This document shows positions 20,051-30,236 of a stretch of DNA of 64,000 nt, in pieces. The notes beneath the pieces were generated by a model that searched no databases, was not told the DNA's origin, and was given only the letters and a program-made list of their open reading frames with translations. Every line of letters begins with the position of its first letter. Position 1 is the stretch's first letter. The DNA is from Pictodentalium vernedei (Eukaryota; Mollusca; Scaphopoda; Dentaliida; Dentaliidae), in assembly GCA_031216915.1 (NCBI GenBank), contig CM062296.1, positions 667,820,753 to 667,884,752 on the forward strand. Reading direction: 5' to 3'. The position numbers and the translations under genes were made by a program.

Positions 20051-21916
20051 TAGCGGGAGACGTGCCGGAACCGCCGCCATCAGCGAGCGGAGCTGATTGA
20101 TCCACACCCGCTGAGGCGACAGGGGAGCGATCAGAATGATTCGACAACTGCAGGTTCGAATTTTGGCGAGAACCTGAGGAAGAATCGGAACCGGCGGGAA
20201 GGCGTAGCCGACTAGACCGTTCCAATCGAGTGACAGAGCGTCCACGGCAAAAGCCAGAGGATCTGGACACGGGGACACGAAAGTGTCCACCTGATGGTTC
20301 CAACGAGTCGCAAAGAGATCGATGTGGGGACGTCCCCAGAGATCGCAAAGCGACTGGAACACTGCCCTGTGAAGCATCCACTCGGTGGAAATAACCCTGC
20401 CCTGTCGGGACAGGGAGTCGGCTAGGACGTTCAGACGACCGGGAATGTGACGAACAACCACCCCGGCGTGAACCTCCTGAGCGAGCAGTAAAAGATCCCG
20501 AGCTAACTCGTACATCGGAAGCGAGTGCGTGCCGCCCTGGTTCCGAATGTAAGCAACCACTGTCGAATTGTCGGATAGTAGAAGGACCTGGCGATTCGAC
20601 AAGTGAGGGATCCACTGCCTGAAACTCAGAAGAAGAGCAAGAAGCTCCTTCTGGTTGATGTGTAGAGCTGCTTGATCCTGGTCCCACATCCCGTGTAGGG
20701 AAAGACCGAGAGGATCCAACGTCGCACCCCATCCGAGATCGCTGGCATCTGCCGTCAGGACGCGATCGGACGTGGGTAAGTCCAGCGGAACACCCTGCGT
20801 AATCCACTGAACATCTGTCCAGGGAAGAAGGTGAGGATACAGAGAGTCCGGAAACGGAAGCACCTGATCCAGAGAATCTACATTCGGTCTCCAACGACTG
20901 AGCAGAAAGTGTTGGAGAGGTCTGACACACAGCCGACCTAGAGGAATGAGATCCGTCACCGAACCGCAGAGACCGATCAGCCGGAGAAAACTCCGAGCGG
21001 TCGCGGACCTGGACTGGGACAGAGTCAGAGCAAAAGCTGAGAGAATCACAGCCTTGGCCTGGGGAACAGCCACCAAATTGAATTTGGTTTGGAAAGACAT
21101 CCCCAGATGACAAAACGACTGAGAAGGGACCAGGTCCGACTTCTCCTCGTTGACTCTGAATTCTAGCGACGTGAGCAAGCTCAACAGAGTGGCGACATCC
21201 GATTCCAGTAAGGCAGCATTGGAATGCCTCTGGAGGATATCGTCCAGATATGCCGAAGTAGTCACCCTGGACTGTGTGCGATGGAACGCTATCACATGCG
21301 ACATCAGTCTGGTGAACGCCCAAGGAGCCAGGTTGAGGCCGAACGGCATGGCCTTGAACTGGTAAACTCGCCCCAGAAAAGCGAACCTGAGATACTTCCG
21401 TGACGCCCGATGCATCGGAACGTGGAAGTAAGCGTCTCGCAGGTCTATGCTGGCGGCGAAATCTCCCTGGTGAATTGAATGGCGGACCGACCTGAAAGTC
21501 TCCATGCTGAACTTGGGAGCAATGATAGACTGGTTCAGGATGCTCAGATCGATAACCGGTCGGAGTCGGCCGTCCTTCTTCGGCACCAAGAACAGGCGGG
21601 AATAGAAACCCACTGACTGAACGTTCTTGACGACCTCGATCGCCCCCTTTGCCAGGAGATTGGCAATCTCCGTGGACAAAAGTTCCCGACGTAAAACGTC
21701 TGAAGGAACTGTGGTTGGAAGAGGCACCCTTGACAGAGTGGGGTGCCGTCGGAAGGATATGCGCAGCCCGGACCGAACAACATCTAACACCCATGGATCG
21801 GATGTGATGGTGGTCCAATGGTCTGCAAACTCTGCTATCCTTCCTCCAACCTGGGACGAGTCGAGGTGAGGACCTTCATTTCGAGCCCCGACGAGGCCCG
21901 CGAGAGGAGAAACCAC
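19886..21916 (-). CDS. DIRS reverse transcriptase / RNase H polyprotein
   Basis: 676 residues. It synthesises the DNA copy of the element. The reverse transcriptase has FLVPKKDGRLRPVIDLS (about residues 109-125), motif A ASIDLRDAYFHV (Asp 158) and the catalytic YLDDIL (residues 223-228). RNase H follows with LTADASDLGWGA (Asp 390), QKELLAL (Glu 424), LLSDNST (Asp 449) and NVLADSLSR (Asp 500). After it, HIDLFATRWN and YAFPP (residues 531-575) resemble the methyltransferase-like segment found in DIRS polyproteins; that assignment is less certain. The ATG at 21916 overlaps the end of Gag by about 40 bases in another frame. About 1.9 kb of it is overlapped by the open recombinase frame. All catalytic residues are intact. 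Confidence 0.93.
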   Translation of the reverse strand: MVSPLAGLVGARNEGPHLDSSQVGGRIAEFADHWTTITSDPWVLDVVRSGLRISFRRHPTLSRVPLPTTVPSDVLRRELLSTEIANLLAKGAIEVVKNVQSVGFYSRLFLVPKKDGRLRPVIDLSILNQSIIAPKFSMETFRSVRHSIHQGDFAASIDLRDAYFHVPMHRASRKYLRFAFLGRVYQFKAMPFGLNLAPWAFTRLMSHVIAFHRTQSRVTTSAYLDDILQRHSNAALLESDVATLLSLLTSLEFRVNEEKSDLVPSQSFCHLGMSFQTKFNLVAVPQAKAVILSAFALTLSQSRSATARSFLRLIGLCGSVTDLIPLGRLCVRPLQHFLLSRWRPNVDSLDQVLPFPDSLYPHLLPWTDVQWITQGVPLDLPTSDRVLTADASDLGWGATLDPLGLSLHGMWDQDQAALHINQKELLALLLSFRQWIPHLSNRQVLLLSDNSTVVAYIRNQGGTHSLPMYELARDLLLLAQEVHAGVVVRHIPGRLNVLADSLSRQGRVISTEWMLHRAVFQSLCDLWGRPHIDLFATRWNHQVDTFVSPCPDPLAFAVDALSLDWNGLVGYAFPPVPILPQVLAKIRTCSCRIILIAPLSPQRVWINQLRSLMAAVPARLPLRRDLLCQGRPRRFHVDPTSLCLHAYLLSGPVSSVEVFRDEQWSAFLLQGGTPLV

Positions 21917-24080
21917 CTCCTCTGCTAAATGAAGAATCCTGAGACTTCCCTCGATTCTGCCGACCCCTACCTTTACCCCGTGAGTAAGAAGCAGAGGCGG
22001 CGGCAGAAGGACCAGCCTTTTGCTTCACAGAGGAAGCAGAAGGGTACTTGTTAGGCTTGGAACGGCCCTTGCCTCCCCGAGAAGGCTGATCAAGCTGACG
22101 AAACAGCAGCTGATCTTTGGAATGACGTAGGACGTCATCCCGGACCGTCGACACGGAACCATGGAAAAGTTGCGGACCTGCCAAAGAAGCAGATCGAAGA
22201 GTAGCACGCTGCTCCTCGGGAAGGGATCGTCCTGTGTCCAGCACAGCGTCCCTTCGAACTAATTCCAAATTGGCCGTGTTACAGGCATGCGTGTGAGTAA
22301 GGTGCATAAGCGCCTTGGACAGCACACGCAAAGGAGCCTGTACCTCGTCAAACTTATCTGGAGGCAGATAAGCAGCCAAAGCTGAGACGACGTGATCTGA
22401 GAGAGAAAGCATGCCAAGCATCTCTCTAGATAAGCCCAACGTGGACTCCAGAGTCGTCATTGGAATGACGGCAGACTTGGGCTTGGAAAGCCCGAGGGAA
22501 GTGGAGTCCTGATCCAGAACCGTCAAAGTCTGGCAGACTGACGGATTGGCGGAATCGTAGGAACGATAACGCACAGGAGGCAAAAAGGTGTCAACCCTGG
22601 TGAAGAACGAAGTCTTCAAAGCCTTGGAATTCAGCTTGGCATCCAATGCTGAAAAAGCTTCAACCACCTGTACCGACTGGCACGGTCGAAGGCGCCCAGA
22701 AGCAGGTTGCTCCATAGGCTGTTCGCGCGCGACCGAAGATCGCGGCCAGGCTGACACTGTCGGCTGGTTAGCAGGTTTGAGCTCAGGCAGAAACCCAAAC
22801 ACAAAGTCAAGAGCCGCCCCCAAGTCCGAAGACTGCTGGCCCTCGACCTCAAGCATGTCGGACTCCTCCCCAGAGTCGGAAGACACATAGCCCATCGTGG
22901 GCAAACCAGCTGACGCCTCCCATGGTGTCGGGACATCAGAGGAATCGGAAACCGGCCTGTTTCCAATCCCGGGAGGCGGCGCCATAGGAGGCGCCTGGAA
23001 ACCACCCATAGCCTCGCTGGAAGCAACAGGAAGGCTCTTTGAGAGAACCTGAGTGAGTAAGGAGAGGGCCTCCCTAAGCTCACTGCCTGTACCGACCGGT
23101 TCGACAGGGGAGCGAACCGGCAAAGTGGCTTCACCTCTGACCCTCTTAACCAGCGAAGGGTCACGATCCTCCAAAACACCCGACGTGGGACGACGGGCGG
23201 CAGCCGAAACATCTGAAGGCAGACGTGTATAGGGGTACGATGCACCCCGAGGATCAATATTGCGAGAACTCATGAGAGTCACCGCGGACCTCTGCGGGGC
23301 AGAAGGTCCAGGCTGCACAAAAGGCGTTGGTCCCCCAAAACTGGTCGTGTGACCAGAGTGAGCGGACGGAAACGCCCCGGAATTCATAGTGTTTCCACTA
23401 TGAACATCCGAATCCAAAGACACAACTGTGGTACTCGACGGCGACGAGACCACAGCGATGGGCTCGGCCGGCAGCCCCTTCCGACTTCGCCGAGTTGAAG
23501 TCAGGGAAGGCTGGGGCCGATATCCCACGTCTACAGTATCGGACAGTTCTGCAGTCCCCTGCAGCGAAAAGCCGAGGCCGGCTGAAACAGACAACGAAGC
23601 AGACGGACCAGCAGCAGTAGTAGATACGTCGAGAGTCGTTGAGGCTGGTGAAATAATGGAGAGAGCACACCGGCTCGGCTCCGAAGGAGGAGTCACAACC
23701 CTAGTGACAGCCTCAGATGTCGACTGGAGGGGGACCGTAGTCCCGGAACCAGGCATCTCTACACCAGAACACTCAACGGCTCCCGCAGTATCCACCACAG
23801 GAAAAGACTGCACATCCCCCACGGAGGAGGAATAACTCTCACCAGACAGAGTCGGTTCGGGAGGCCCCGAACGACCACGTTCTCCTTTCCCGCGGGAGCG
23901 GGAGGCACGGCCACGAGAACGAACGACACGATTTACAGACGCCCAAAAGGTGGAAGACCATGTTCCACAGACACCACACGGCCGCTCGGCCGAACACCCA
24001 TTACAGGAGGAACACGACGAATGTACATCGTCCACATGCTTAGGCAGCAGACACTGCCCACAAGGAATTGTCCTAGGCAT
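21876..24080 (-). CDS. DIRS Gag-like protein
   Basis: 734 residues from the ATG at 24080; the frame stays open upstream to 24293, but those 71 residues are a hydrophobic run of leader sequence and are unlikely to be protein. I chose 24080 because a Cys-rich zinc-binding-like region follows at once (MPRTIPCGQCLLPKHVDD, then CSSCNGC and CGVCG within about 45 residues). The long middle is Ser/Thr/Pro-rich and probably disordered. The segment ELKPANQPTVSAWPRSS starts a more structured part. The C terminus is strongly basic and RG-rich (SRGKGRGRQNRGKSQ, GPRRGSK), as expected for nucleic-acid binding. The role is presumed packaging or chaperoning of the RNA. It overlaps the RT frame by about 40 bases. 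Confidence 0.82.
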   Translation of the reverse strand: MPRTIPCGQCLLPKHVDDVHSSCSSCNGCSAERPCGVCGTWSSTFWASVNRVVRSRGRASRSRGKGERGRSGPPEPTLSGESYSSSVGDVQSFPVVDTAGAVECSGVEMPGSGTTVPLQSTSEAVTRVVTPPSEPSRCALSIISPASTTLDVSTTAAGPSASLSVSAGLGFSLQGTAELSDTVDVGYRPQPSLTSTRRSRKGLPAEPIAVVSSPSSTTVVSLDSDVHSGNTMNSGAFPSAHSGHTTSFGGPTPFVQPGPSAPQRSAVTLMSSRNIDPRGASYPYTRLPSDVSAAARRPTSGVLEDRDPSLVKRVRGEATLPVRSPVEPVGTGSELREALSLLTQVLSKSLPVASSEAMGGFQAPPMAPPPGIGNRPVSDSSDVPTPWEASAGLPTMGYVSSDSGEESDMLEVEGQQSSDLGAALDFVFGFLPELKPANQPTVSAWPRSSVAREQPMEQPASGRLRPCQSVQVVEAFSALDAKLNSKALKTSFFTRVDTFLPPVRYRSYDSANPSVCQTLTVLDQDSTSLGLSKPKSAVIPMTTLESTLGLSREMLGMLSLSDHVVSALAAYLPPDKFDEVQAPLRVLSKALMHLTHTHACNTANLELVRRDAVLDTGRSLPEEQRATLRSASLAGPQLFHGSVSTVRDDVLRHSKDQLLFRQLDQPSRGGKGRSKPNKYPSASSVKQKAGPSAAASASYSRGKGRGRQNRGKSQDSSFSRGGGFSSRGPRRGSK

Positions 24081-24525
24081 GAAAGAGGTGAGAGGAGCAG
24101 AGAAGGTGAGATCAGAAAACAGAACACCCCCAAAGAGAGAAAGGTGACAGAAACAAAGACCCCAGACGGCCGACCGGGAACCACCCAACAGGAAGACTAC
24201 TCTCAACAGAAAGAAGAAACACTGTAGGAGTGGTACCCCGCTGACACCTAACTCTAACACAATTAAAAAAGTTTGCAAAAAAAGCATTAACAATAATTGT
24301 GAAATAATCTAAGTCCGAACCGCGTGGCCCGCGAAATTCGCGCGCGACTCGAGAGAGAGCAAATAAATATACATGATGGACATATAAAAGAAAAAAGAGA
24401 ATATAAAACACTGTTCCTGAGAATACAAAGGATACACTGCGGTATAATGAATCAGGAATCATCAAACATCGAGTTGGTGGAACACTGATAAGCGTGCAAA
24501 AACATCTCGACACGAAGCGGATTTT

Positions 24526-24769
24526 AAAAAGAATGGGTCTTTAGAGACGGTATGCGCACTGGCAACGGAAGTCGTGGAGTTGTACTTGGGAGAGAGCGTC
24601 CCGTACTGGGTCTGCGCCGGTTGCACTCGACCCAGTTTTGGCTTATTTTTTTATTGGTGCTTTTGCACCACTTTTCTTTCCCAACTTGCTTGGGAAAGAC
24701 AAAAATAGAGAGTATTTTATCCGAGTTAGGGACTTCCACTGTAGAGCAAGCCTGTAGTAAACAATTGTG
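24526..24769. repeat. DIRS right inverted terminal repeat
   Basis: Inverted match to 18291-18534 with only a few substitutions (for example GTAGAGCAAG here against the complement of CTTGCACTAC at the left). The outer extension of 14 bases (24770-24783, ending TTGATAAG) is specific to this end and is the part copied into the internal complementary region. Transcription of the element should start here. Confidence 0.92.
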
Positions 24770-24786
24770 AGTAGGTTGATAAGAAA

Positions 24787-25260
24787 TTGTCTGAAAGACC
24801 ATCATGTAAATTTTAATAAATGAAACATTACAGGGCTGGCGGAACATATTTAAAAGTGGGGTTCTGAAATGCAGGCAATCATGGGTGGTAGGCCACACCG
24901 GGCTGACCATGGTTCTGCCCGTCGTGAGAAAAGTTTGATTTTTGGACCCAAAAAGAAGCCATTTCCTCACTTCTGGAAGCTACAATTCATGATTTTCATT
25001 CCCTTAATTCTCATTATTTATTTACGTTTTATTTGAAACGTCTGAAGAGAGAGTGTCTATTTTCATTTGTTAACACGCAGTCAGTGTAACTACTACATCA
25101 TATAATACTGTTAACATGATTAAATGAAAGTTACAACAACTGTTTTCTTCGGGGTCTTTTCCGATATGCCGATTTTTAGGAGAGATGACATTTAAATCAC
25201 TATTTTTCTGCCAAAAAGTGAAGGGGAGGGGGGAGGGGGGGGGGAGTACAAAATAAATCT
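24787..25260. other. Intron 3 sequence right of the DIRS element
   Basis: No exon or shared repeat is visible. It begins with TTGTCTGAAAG, the right flank of the insertion, and contains a purine-rich G-tract (25221-25244). Confidence 0.5.
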
Positions 25261-25820
25261 ATCTAAATTTAACTCCAAAAATTATTATTGGTGAAGAAAT
25301 CTATTTCATTTACCAGAGGAAAATTTGATTAAATGAGCCCAAATTATCCATATTTCAGTGGAAAGAGAAATTCTGTCCTGGGCAGGAATATCCGCCAGCA
25401 GCTTTCAGGGAATTATTTATTTATTAAGGTTTTATGACACTTTAACAGCCAAGATCATATCACGTCAGTGACAGTTTTATTGGTGGAGGAAACCAGAGTA
25501 CCCGGAGAGAACCACTGAGCAATGGCGAGCAGCTGCCAGCTCCCCAACATCGTAACTCCGCATTGCAGCACAGGCAGGGTTAGACTGGTTGAAGACATGC
25601 ACACCATCGAAATGCAGTACGCCTTAGGACACGGCATCATCGTGCCTCCATGTGGACAATCAGGGTTAAGTGCCTTGCCCATGCACACAATGCAGAAGTC
25701 TGAATTGATCACTCAGATGGTCACCCCTCCAAGGACTAACCAGGCTCGACATTGCTTAACTTCAGTGATCTGATGAGAACCAGTTACTGCAACGCCACCG
25801 GGCCTCCTTTGAGGGAGTTA
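25261..25820. mobile_element. Element C fragment interrupted by a SINE
   Basis: TTTCAGTGG, TGTCCTGGGCAGGAATATCC and GCCAGCAGC (25353-25402) match element C at 51361-51444, and the end AGGGAGTTAA resumes at 25811 after the SINE. The left part is lost or diverged. TTAA at the right border agrees with the TTAA border of the other copy. Confidence 0.5.
25414..25806 (-). mobile_element. 5S-rRNA-headed SINE, minus strand
   Basis: On the minus strand the head reads GATCACTGAAGTTAAGCAAT, then GAGCCTGGTTAGTCCTTGGA and GGGTGACC, which is the internal promoter part of 5S rRNA. The remaining body (GGCAAGGCACTTAACCCTGA, CGTACTGCATTTCGATGGTG, GTGGTTCTCTCCGGGTACTC) and the (AATA)n tail are the same as in the tRNA-headed copies. 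Imperfect flanking repeats CTTTCAGGGAATT and CTTTGAGGGAGTT fit a target duplication. Confidence 0.88.
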
Positions 25821-26274
25821 ATTCAAATGAGAAATTAGTAAAGTTTCCTGCCAAAAATCTTTTGGAAAGTCTTATAACATCTTTGTCTGCAGATCATGAA
25901 CAGAAAATTGTTGAATAAAATTAATAAAATATGATGTCTTTGGCAAAGGTTGTAACATTCTCAAAGAACACTGCTATTGAATAATATATTATAATATTTC
26001 AGAGGGTGCAGATTCTACAGTGCAGGTGCTACAAACTGACCCATATGCCATCTACAATAAAAGACATAAGTGAACAACCATTCACAAAATTGCATTTTCT
26101 TTAAAATTACGAATAAGATGACAGAAACAGACCACAGTTTCTAAAAATTCTACAGGGATGGGAAAGGTGGATGAGTAATTTTTTCTGAAATTAGCTGAAA
26201 TCTCATATTCAGCCCTGAATTCTTTTTCCTTATGAATCAGCTGCAATTGGTCACATTATTTCCAAACTAATCAG
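25821..26274. other. Unclassified intron sequence
   Basis: AT-rich sequence of about 450 bases with no exon, hairpin or shared repeat that I can see. Confidence 0.45.
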
Positions 26275-26425
26275 TGGAAAAAATTATTTATTTTTCAACA
26301 AAACCATACCACGGGGCCCCCTCATCAGAATGAGATCAATCCAATGAAGGGGGGGGGGGGGGGGGGGGGGGGGATCGGGGGAGAGGTCACATAATATGGT
26401 TTTGTTGACATTTTGTGAAAAGTTT
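26275..26425. repeat. Decayed subfamily B MITE with a poly-G run
   Basis: TTTTTCAACAAAACCATAC and TCACATAATATGGTTTTGTTG are the two arms of subfamily B. The centre is diverged and contains about 26 G (26347-26373). The CCCTTTACC ends are not recognisable. Confidence 0.6.
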
Positions 26426-26479
26426 GGAAAAAAAAAAGGTTGTGTGTATTTGGAAAAGAGGTGAAGACAAGACACGTTC

Positions 26480-26873
26480 TTACTTGTGGGGTTTTTCCCC
26501 AAGTTAAACACTAACCCCCACAAGATCAAAAAATTAACCCCACAGTGCAAAAAATAACCCCGCAAGTGGCCACTGTACTAACCCAATCCCACAACTACCA
26601 CAGACCCTAAATTGTAACCCCCACAATGTACCTCTGCTAAGCCTGGACAGACAGACAGATGGACAGTCGGACGAACAGATGAACCCCATTTCTATATACC
26701 CTGCAAACTTTGTTTTGGCGGGGGATAACAACCATCAGCATACCAAAGATCATTTAAATTCAACATCCACTGGCTGAGACATGAAGGTTCAAAATCGTTA
26801 TGGATGGATAGATGGACGGACAGACAGACTCCATTTCTATATCCCCTGCAAACTTAATTTTGGCGGGGGATAA
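26480..26873 (+). mobile_element. Hairpin-ended family W, two adjacent 3' ends
   Basis: TTACTTGTGGGGTTTTTCCC, repeated AACCCCACA blocks, TGTACCTCTGCTAAG, a GGACAGACAGACAGATGGAC tract and a terminal hairpin (about 26698-26728) ending GGCGGGGGATAA. A second unit (26740-26873), with TTCAAAATCGTTATGGATGG and another GACGGACAGAC tract, ends in the same hairpin GGCGGGGGATAA. It is related to 17037-17290. Confidence 0.6.
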
Positions 26874-26932
26874 AAACACATCTACAAAAATACTGTATGT
26901 CATTCATTACCATTCCTGAATACTGGCATGAT

Positions 26933-27200
26933 TTATTTATTTATTGGGGTTTTAACAACACTTTTGACAGCCAGGGTCACCTCGTTTCAGACAGTTTTAT
27001 GGGTGGAAGAAGTACCCAAAGAGAACCACCGAGCAGTGGCAACCATCTGTCAGACTCCCCAACATACTAATTCCCCACAAGCAGGGTTAGCACAGACTGA
27101 AGACGAGTGCACAATCTACGTACAGTATGCCTCAGTAAACAGTGCCACCATGCCTCGATGTGGGTAATTGGGATTAAGTGCCTTGCTCAATGCTGGCATG
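26933..27200 (-). mobile_element. SINE body and tail without head
   Basis: A minus-strand copy with the (AATA)n tail, GTGGTTCTCTTTGGGTACTT, GAGGCATACTGTACGTAGAT and GAGCAAGGCACTTAATCCC. The homology stops at the conserved GGCAAGG motif, so neither the tRNA nor the 5S head is present. Confidence 0.75.
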
Positions 27201-27691
27201 ACAGGGGAACTTTTGTCTGAAACAGTCGAGGTTGTCTGAAAGATCTGTTTCATGTAAGCTACCTGCTTTTTGGAGATGGGCTTAGAATTTGGTAATAAGA
27301 GGGATAACAATTCATGCTCATGCGAAAATCTACTCAAACACGGATGTTCGGCACCCCAAAAATTCAGGATTAGTTTTTACAGTTATTCATGCAAGTTTGA
27401 TCAGCACAAAACTGTTTTAATTAATTAGTGGTTAATTTCAGCCAATTAACCACTGTACATTTAATCAAGAAGATGAATCAATGCTGATGTAACTCATTTA
27501 ATCTCATAATCACAGAAATAGAGAAAAAACGTAAAATTCTGTTTTGTCCCTCCAGTGAGATAAGCTAGCATTTGGAGTGTATATATATTGCCCCAAATTT
27601 TTTCAGGAATTTGTTCTACTGTTTAGTTAGATTTCTTGAGTAAAACGACCATAAAGTGAACAAAATAATCATTCACCTGACAATTTAAGGA
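27201..27691. other. Unclassified intron sequence
   Basis: AT-rich, no exon. A small palindrome TTAATTAGTGGTTAATTTC with CCAATTAACCACTG lies near 27420-27455. Confidence 0.4.
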
Positions 27692-27930
27692 TTAACCCTT
27701 TACCCAATGTAACAGCCAAAACAGTCCAGCACTATTCTAAAAAATCGCCAATTAATTTTAATTTTTTGTCTCAAAAACATAGGTTATGAACTTATGACAC
27801 TTCATTGGAACGAGCTCAGCGAGCTCGTTCCAATGAGGTGTCATAACCTATGTTTTTGAGACAAAAAATTAGTTATTCAAGAATTTTATTTGCAAGTGTC
27901 GTCTGCTTTTCATGTTAGGTAAAGGGTTAA
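27692..27930. mobile_element. TTAA-flanked palindromic MITE, subfamily A, reversed
   Basis: TTAA at 27692-27695 and 27927-27930 with CCCTTTACCC and GGTAAAGGG ends. The arms are in the opposite order to those of the copies at 1446 and 14162 (CAGCCAAAACAGTCCAGCAC at the left, CTTTTCATGTTAGGT at the right). The core AACGAGCTCAGCGAGCTCGTT is almost perfectly palindromic. Confidence 0.82.
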
Positions 27931-27989
27931 AACATAAACCTTATTATTAAATATCATTCTTTCCTGTCCCAAGGCCATTACACACTGAG

Positions 27990-28400
27990 GTTGCTGTGCT
28001 GAACCTTTTTCATGAGGATAAGAGCCGGATAGGCTCTTCATTGTGAGTAAGGTTTAATTCCAGGAATGGGAATTTATCGGCTCTGTGGCTCTCGGTCCTG
28101 AAAGTCAATCACAATACCTGGGAAATTCATAGACAATGGTATCAATTATTGCGAATTATAGTTTATGAGATAATGGAAAATATAAATTTATTCCGAGAAC
28201 AATAACGGCGTTGGAGCTATGGTTTAATCTCACGAATGGAAATTTCCCAGTTACCAGTTCTGAAAATCAGTGCTACTGCCCAGGAAATTCATAGACTATA
28301 ATCAGGGATCAAAGGTTGTGGAATACCTTTGATTTGTAGTTCTGTCCTATGAATTTACCAGGTATTGGGACTGATATTCACAAATGAGAACTGCAAAATT
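27990..28400. repeat. Diffuse inverted repeat
   Basis: ATACCTGGGAAATTCATAG (about 28119) faces CTATGAATTTACCAGGTATT (about 28347), and a further CCAGGAAATTCATAGAC at about 28285 repeats the left arm. It is probably an old palindromic element, with GGGAATTTATCGG and GGAAATTTCCCAG blocks nearby. Confidence 0.45.
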
Positions 28401-28421
28401 CTCGATATCATGACGGACTTT

Positions 28422-30236
28422 CAATGAAAGTGTCAATGACACTGTAGCTCAACTTGTCAAGACAAAGACATGTACATGTATGGTATGTGACACAGCAATG
28501 ACAAACATCTAGGTAATGACCTGATAACAAAGGTACATATAAAGTATTGTAACGGTCTGTACATAAATACTGACCGTTGCCTGTAACAAATGTATAGGTA
28601 AAGTATTGTAAAGGTGGGTGACAGTCAGATGCTAAACTAGAAAAAAATCTTTGGTCCCAGAGTGGGTCTGACTGAAACCCAAAATATTTGTTCTCATAGC
28701 ACAGTGATAACAAAGGCACCCCAAAACACACTCGTTCCTGTCCCAAGGTGAAAACAAAGGTACCCAAGAAGTTTTGTGAAGATCAGTTCATAAATACGAG
28801 CTGTATAGAACTTGTGACAAAAAACTGATTGGACCTAATTTTGGTACAAAATGGCCACTGGCAGCCATCTTGAATTTTGGACCGTACCCAGAAACACTCA
28901 TTCTCATCCCAAGGTGATAACAAAGGTACCCAAGAAGTTTTGTGAAGATCGGTTCATAAATACAGCCTCTACCCTGAGCCGTATTGACATGTGTGCTTAC
29001 ATTGTGTAAGTAGCACTGAATAAATCAAAGTTCATCTAATTTGCATAATTTCTGCATGAAAAAAAAACCCTTACAATATGTGATGTATTCCATGTTCATA
29101 CAAAAATTTATTCAAATCAGAACTTTCATACAGAAGTTCTGTACAAAAGACTGATTGGACTAATTTTGGTACAAAATGGCTGCTGGTGGCCATCTTGAAT
29201 TTCGGACCACACCAGAAAACACTCGCTCTCATCCCACGGTCATAACAAAGGTACCCAAGAAGTTTCGTAAAGATTGGTTCATAAATATGGCCTCTAGTCT
29301 GAGCTGTATAGAAGTTGTGTACAAAAAACTGATTAGACCTAATTTCGGTACAAAATGGCCACTGGCAGCCATCTTGAATTTTAGACCGCACCCAGAAACA
29401 CTCGTTCTCGTCCCAAGGTGATAACAAAGGTACCCAAGACATTTCGTGAAGATCAGTTCATAAATACAGACTCTAGTCTGAGCCATATTGACGTGTACTT
29501 ACTGTGTGTAAGTCGCACTGAAAAAATCAAAGTTCATCTAATTTGCATAATTTCTGCACGAGAAAAAAACCCGGTACTAAATATTCACACGAAAAATTAT
29601 TCAAATCAGCACTTTCATATGGAAGTTCTGTGCAAAAATCTGATTGCACCTAATTTTGTACAAAATGGCTGCCATCGGCCATCTTGAATTTTGGACCGGA
29701 CCCAAAAACACTTGTTCTCGTCCCACGGTGATACCAAAGGTACCCAAGAAGTTTCGTAAAGATCGGTTCATAAATACGGCCTCTACCCCGAGCCGTATTG
29801 GCATTTGCACTTACAGTGCTGAAAGTAACACCAAAAAACATCAAAATTAGTCTAATTTGCACAATTTACGCACGAGAAAAAAACCCGTATTATATGTGAT
29901 GTATCCCATGGTACTAAACATTCATACAAAAAATTATTCAAATCAGAGCTTTCATATGGAAGTTCTGTACAAAAAACAGATTTCTGCATTGTTGGTACAA
30001 AATGGCGGCTGGCAGCCATCTTGAATTTTGGACCGCACCCAAAAACACTCGTTCTCGTCCCACGGTCATAACAAAGGTACCCAAGAAGTTTCGTAAAGAT
30101 CGGTTCATAAATACGGCCTCTAGCCCGAGCCGTATCCAATTGTTGACGTAAGGACAGACGGACAGACGGCCAGATGGACAGACAGACGACGGGCCATGAC
30201 AAAAGCTCAAATTTGGCTTCGCCAAGGTTGAGCTAA
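28422..30236 (+). mobile_element. Hairpin-ended element, family F, with tandem body
   Basis: The 5' end is AATGAAAGTGTCAATGACAC, with hairpin AGTGTCAATGACACT (28429-28443), followed by GTAGCTCAACTTGTCAAG, which is complementary to the 3' end. The body has about six units carrying CAAAATGGC, GCCATCTTGAATTTTGGACC, GTTCTC(G/A)TCCCA, AACAAAGGTACCCAAGAAGT and GATCGGTTCATAAATAC. Then come GGACAGACGGACAGACGGCC and the terminal hairpin AGCTCAAATTTGGC-TTC-GCCAAGGTTGAGCT (30204-30234) followed by AAAAAT. Short open frames on both strands here are by-products of the repetition. Confidence 0.72.

Larger units (their letters stand above)
18248..24786 (-). mobile_element. DIRS-type tyrosine-recombinase retrotransposon, nearly complete
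   Basis: A 6.5-kb element with the full DIRS layout read on the minus strand: right terminal repeat, Gag (24080-21876), RT/RNase H (21916-19886), tyrosine recombinase (to 18921), an internal complementary region (18614-18704) and left terminal repeat. It is flanked by AAA on both sides (18248-18250 and 24784-24786) with no longer target duplication, as expected for tyrosine-recombinase integration of a circle. All three frames are open and motif-complete, and a second copy shares near-identical Gag, so it was active recently. It lies in intron 3 in the same orientation as the host gene. Its GC-rich coding part stands out from the AT-rich surroundings. Confidence 0.93.

Noticed and set aside
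19894-24227. Plus-strand open frames inside the DIRS element
   Set aside because: They are antisense shadows of GC-rich coding sequence with no known domain or independent signal.
24081-24293. Hydrophobic N-terminal extension of the DIRS Gag frame as a signal peptide
   Set aside because: It lies in the leader next to the terminal repeat, and a well-placed ATG at 24080 directly precedes the Cys-rich region.
18291-24769. LTR retrotransposon interpretation
   Set aside because: The terminal repeats are inverted, not direct, there is no protease or DDE integrase, and a tyrosine recombinase and internal complementary region are present.
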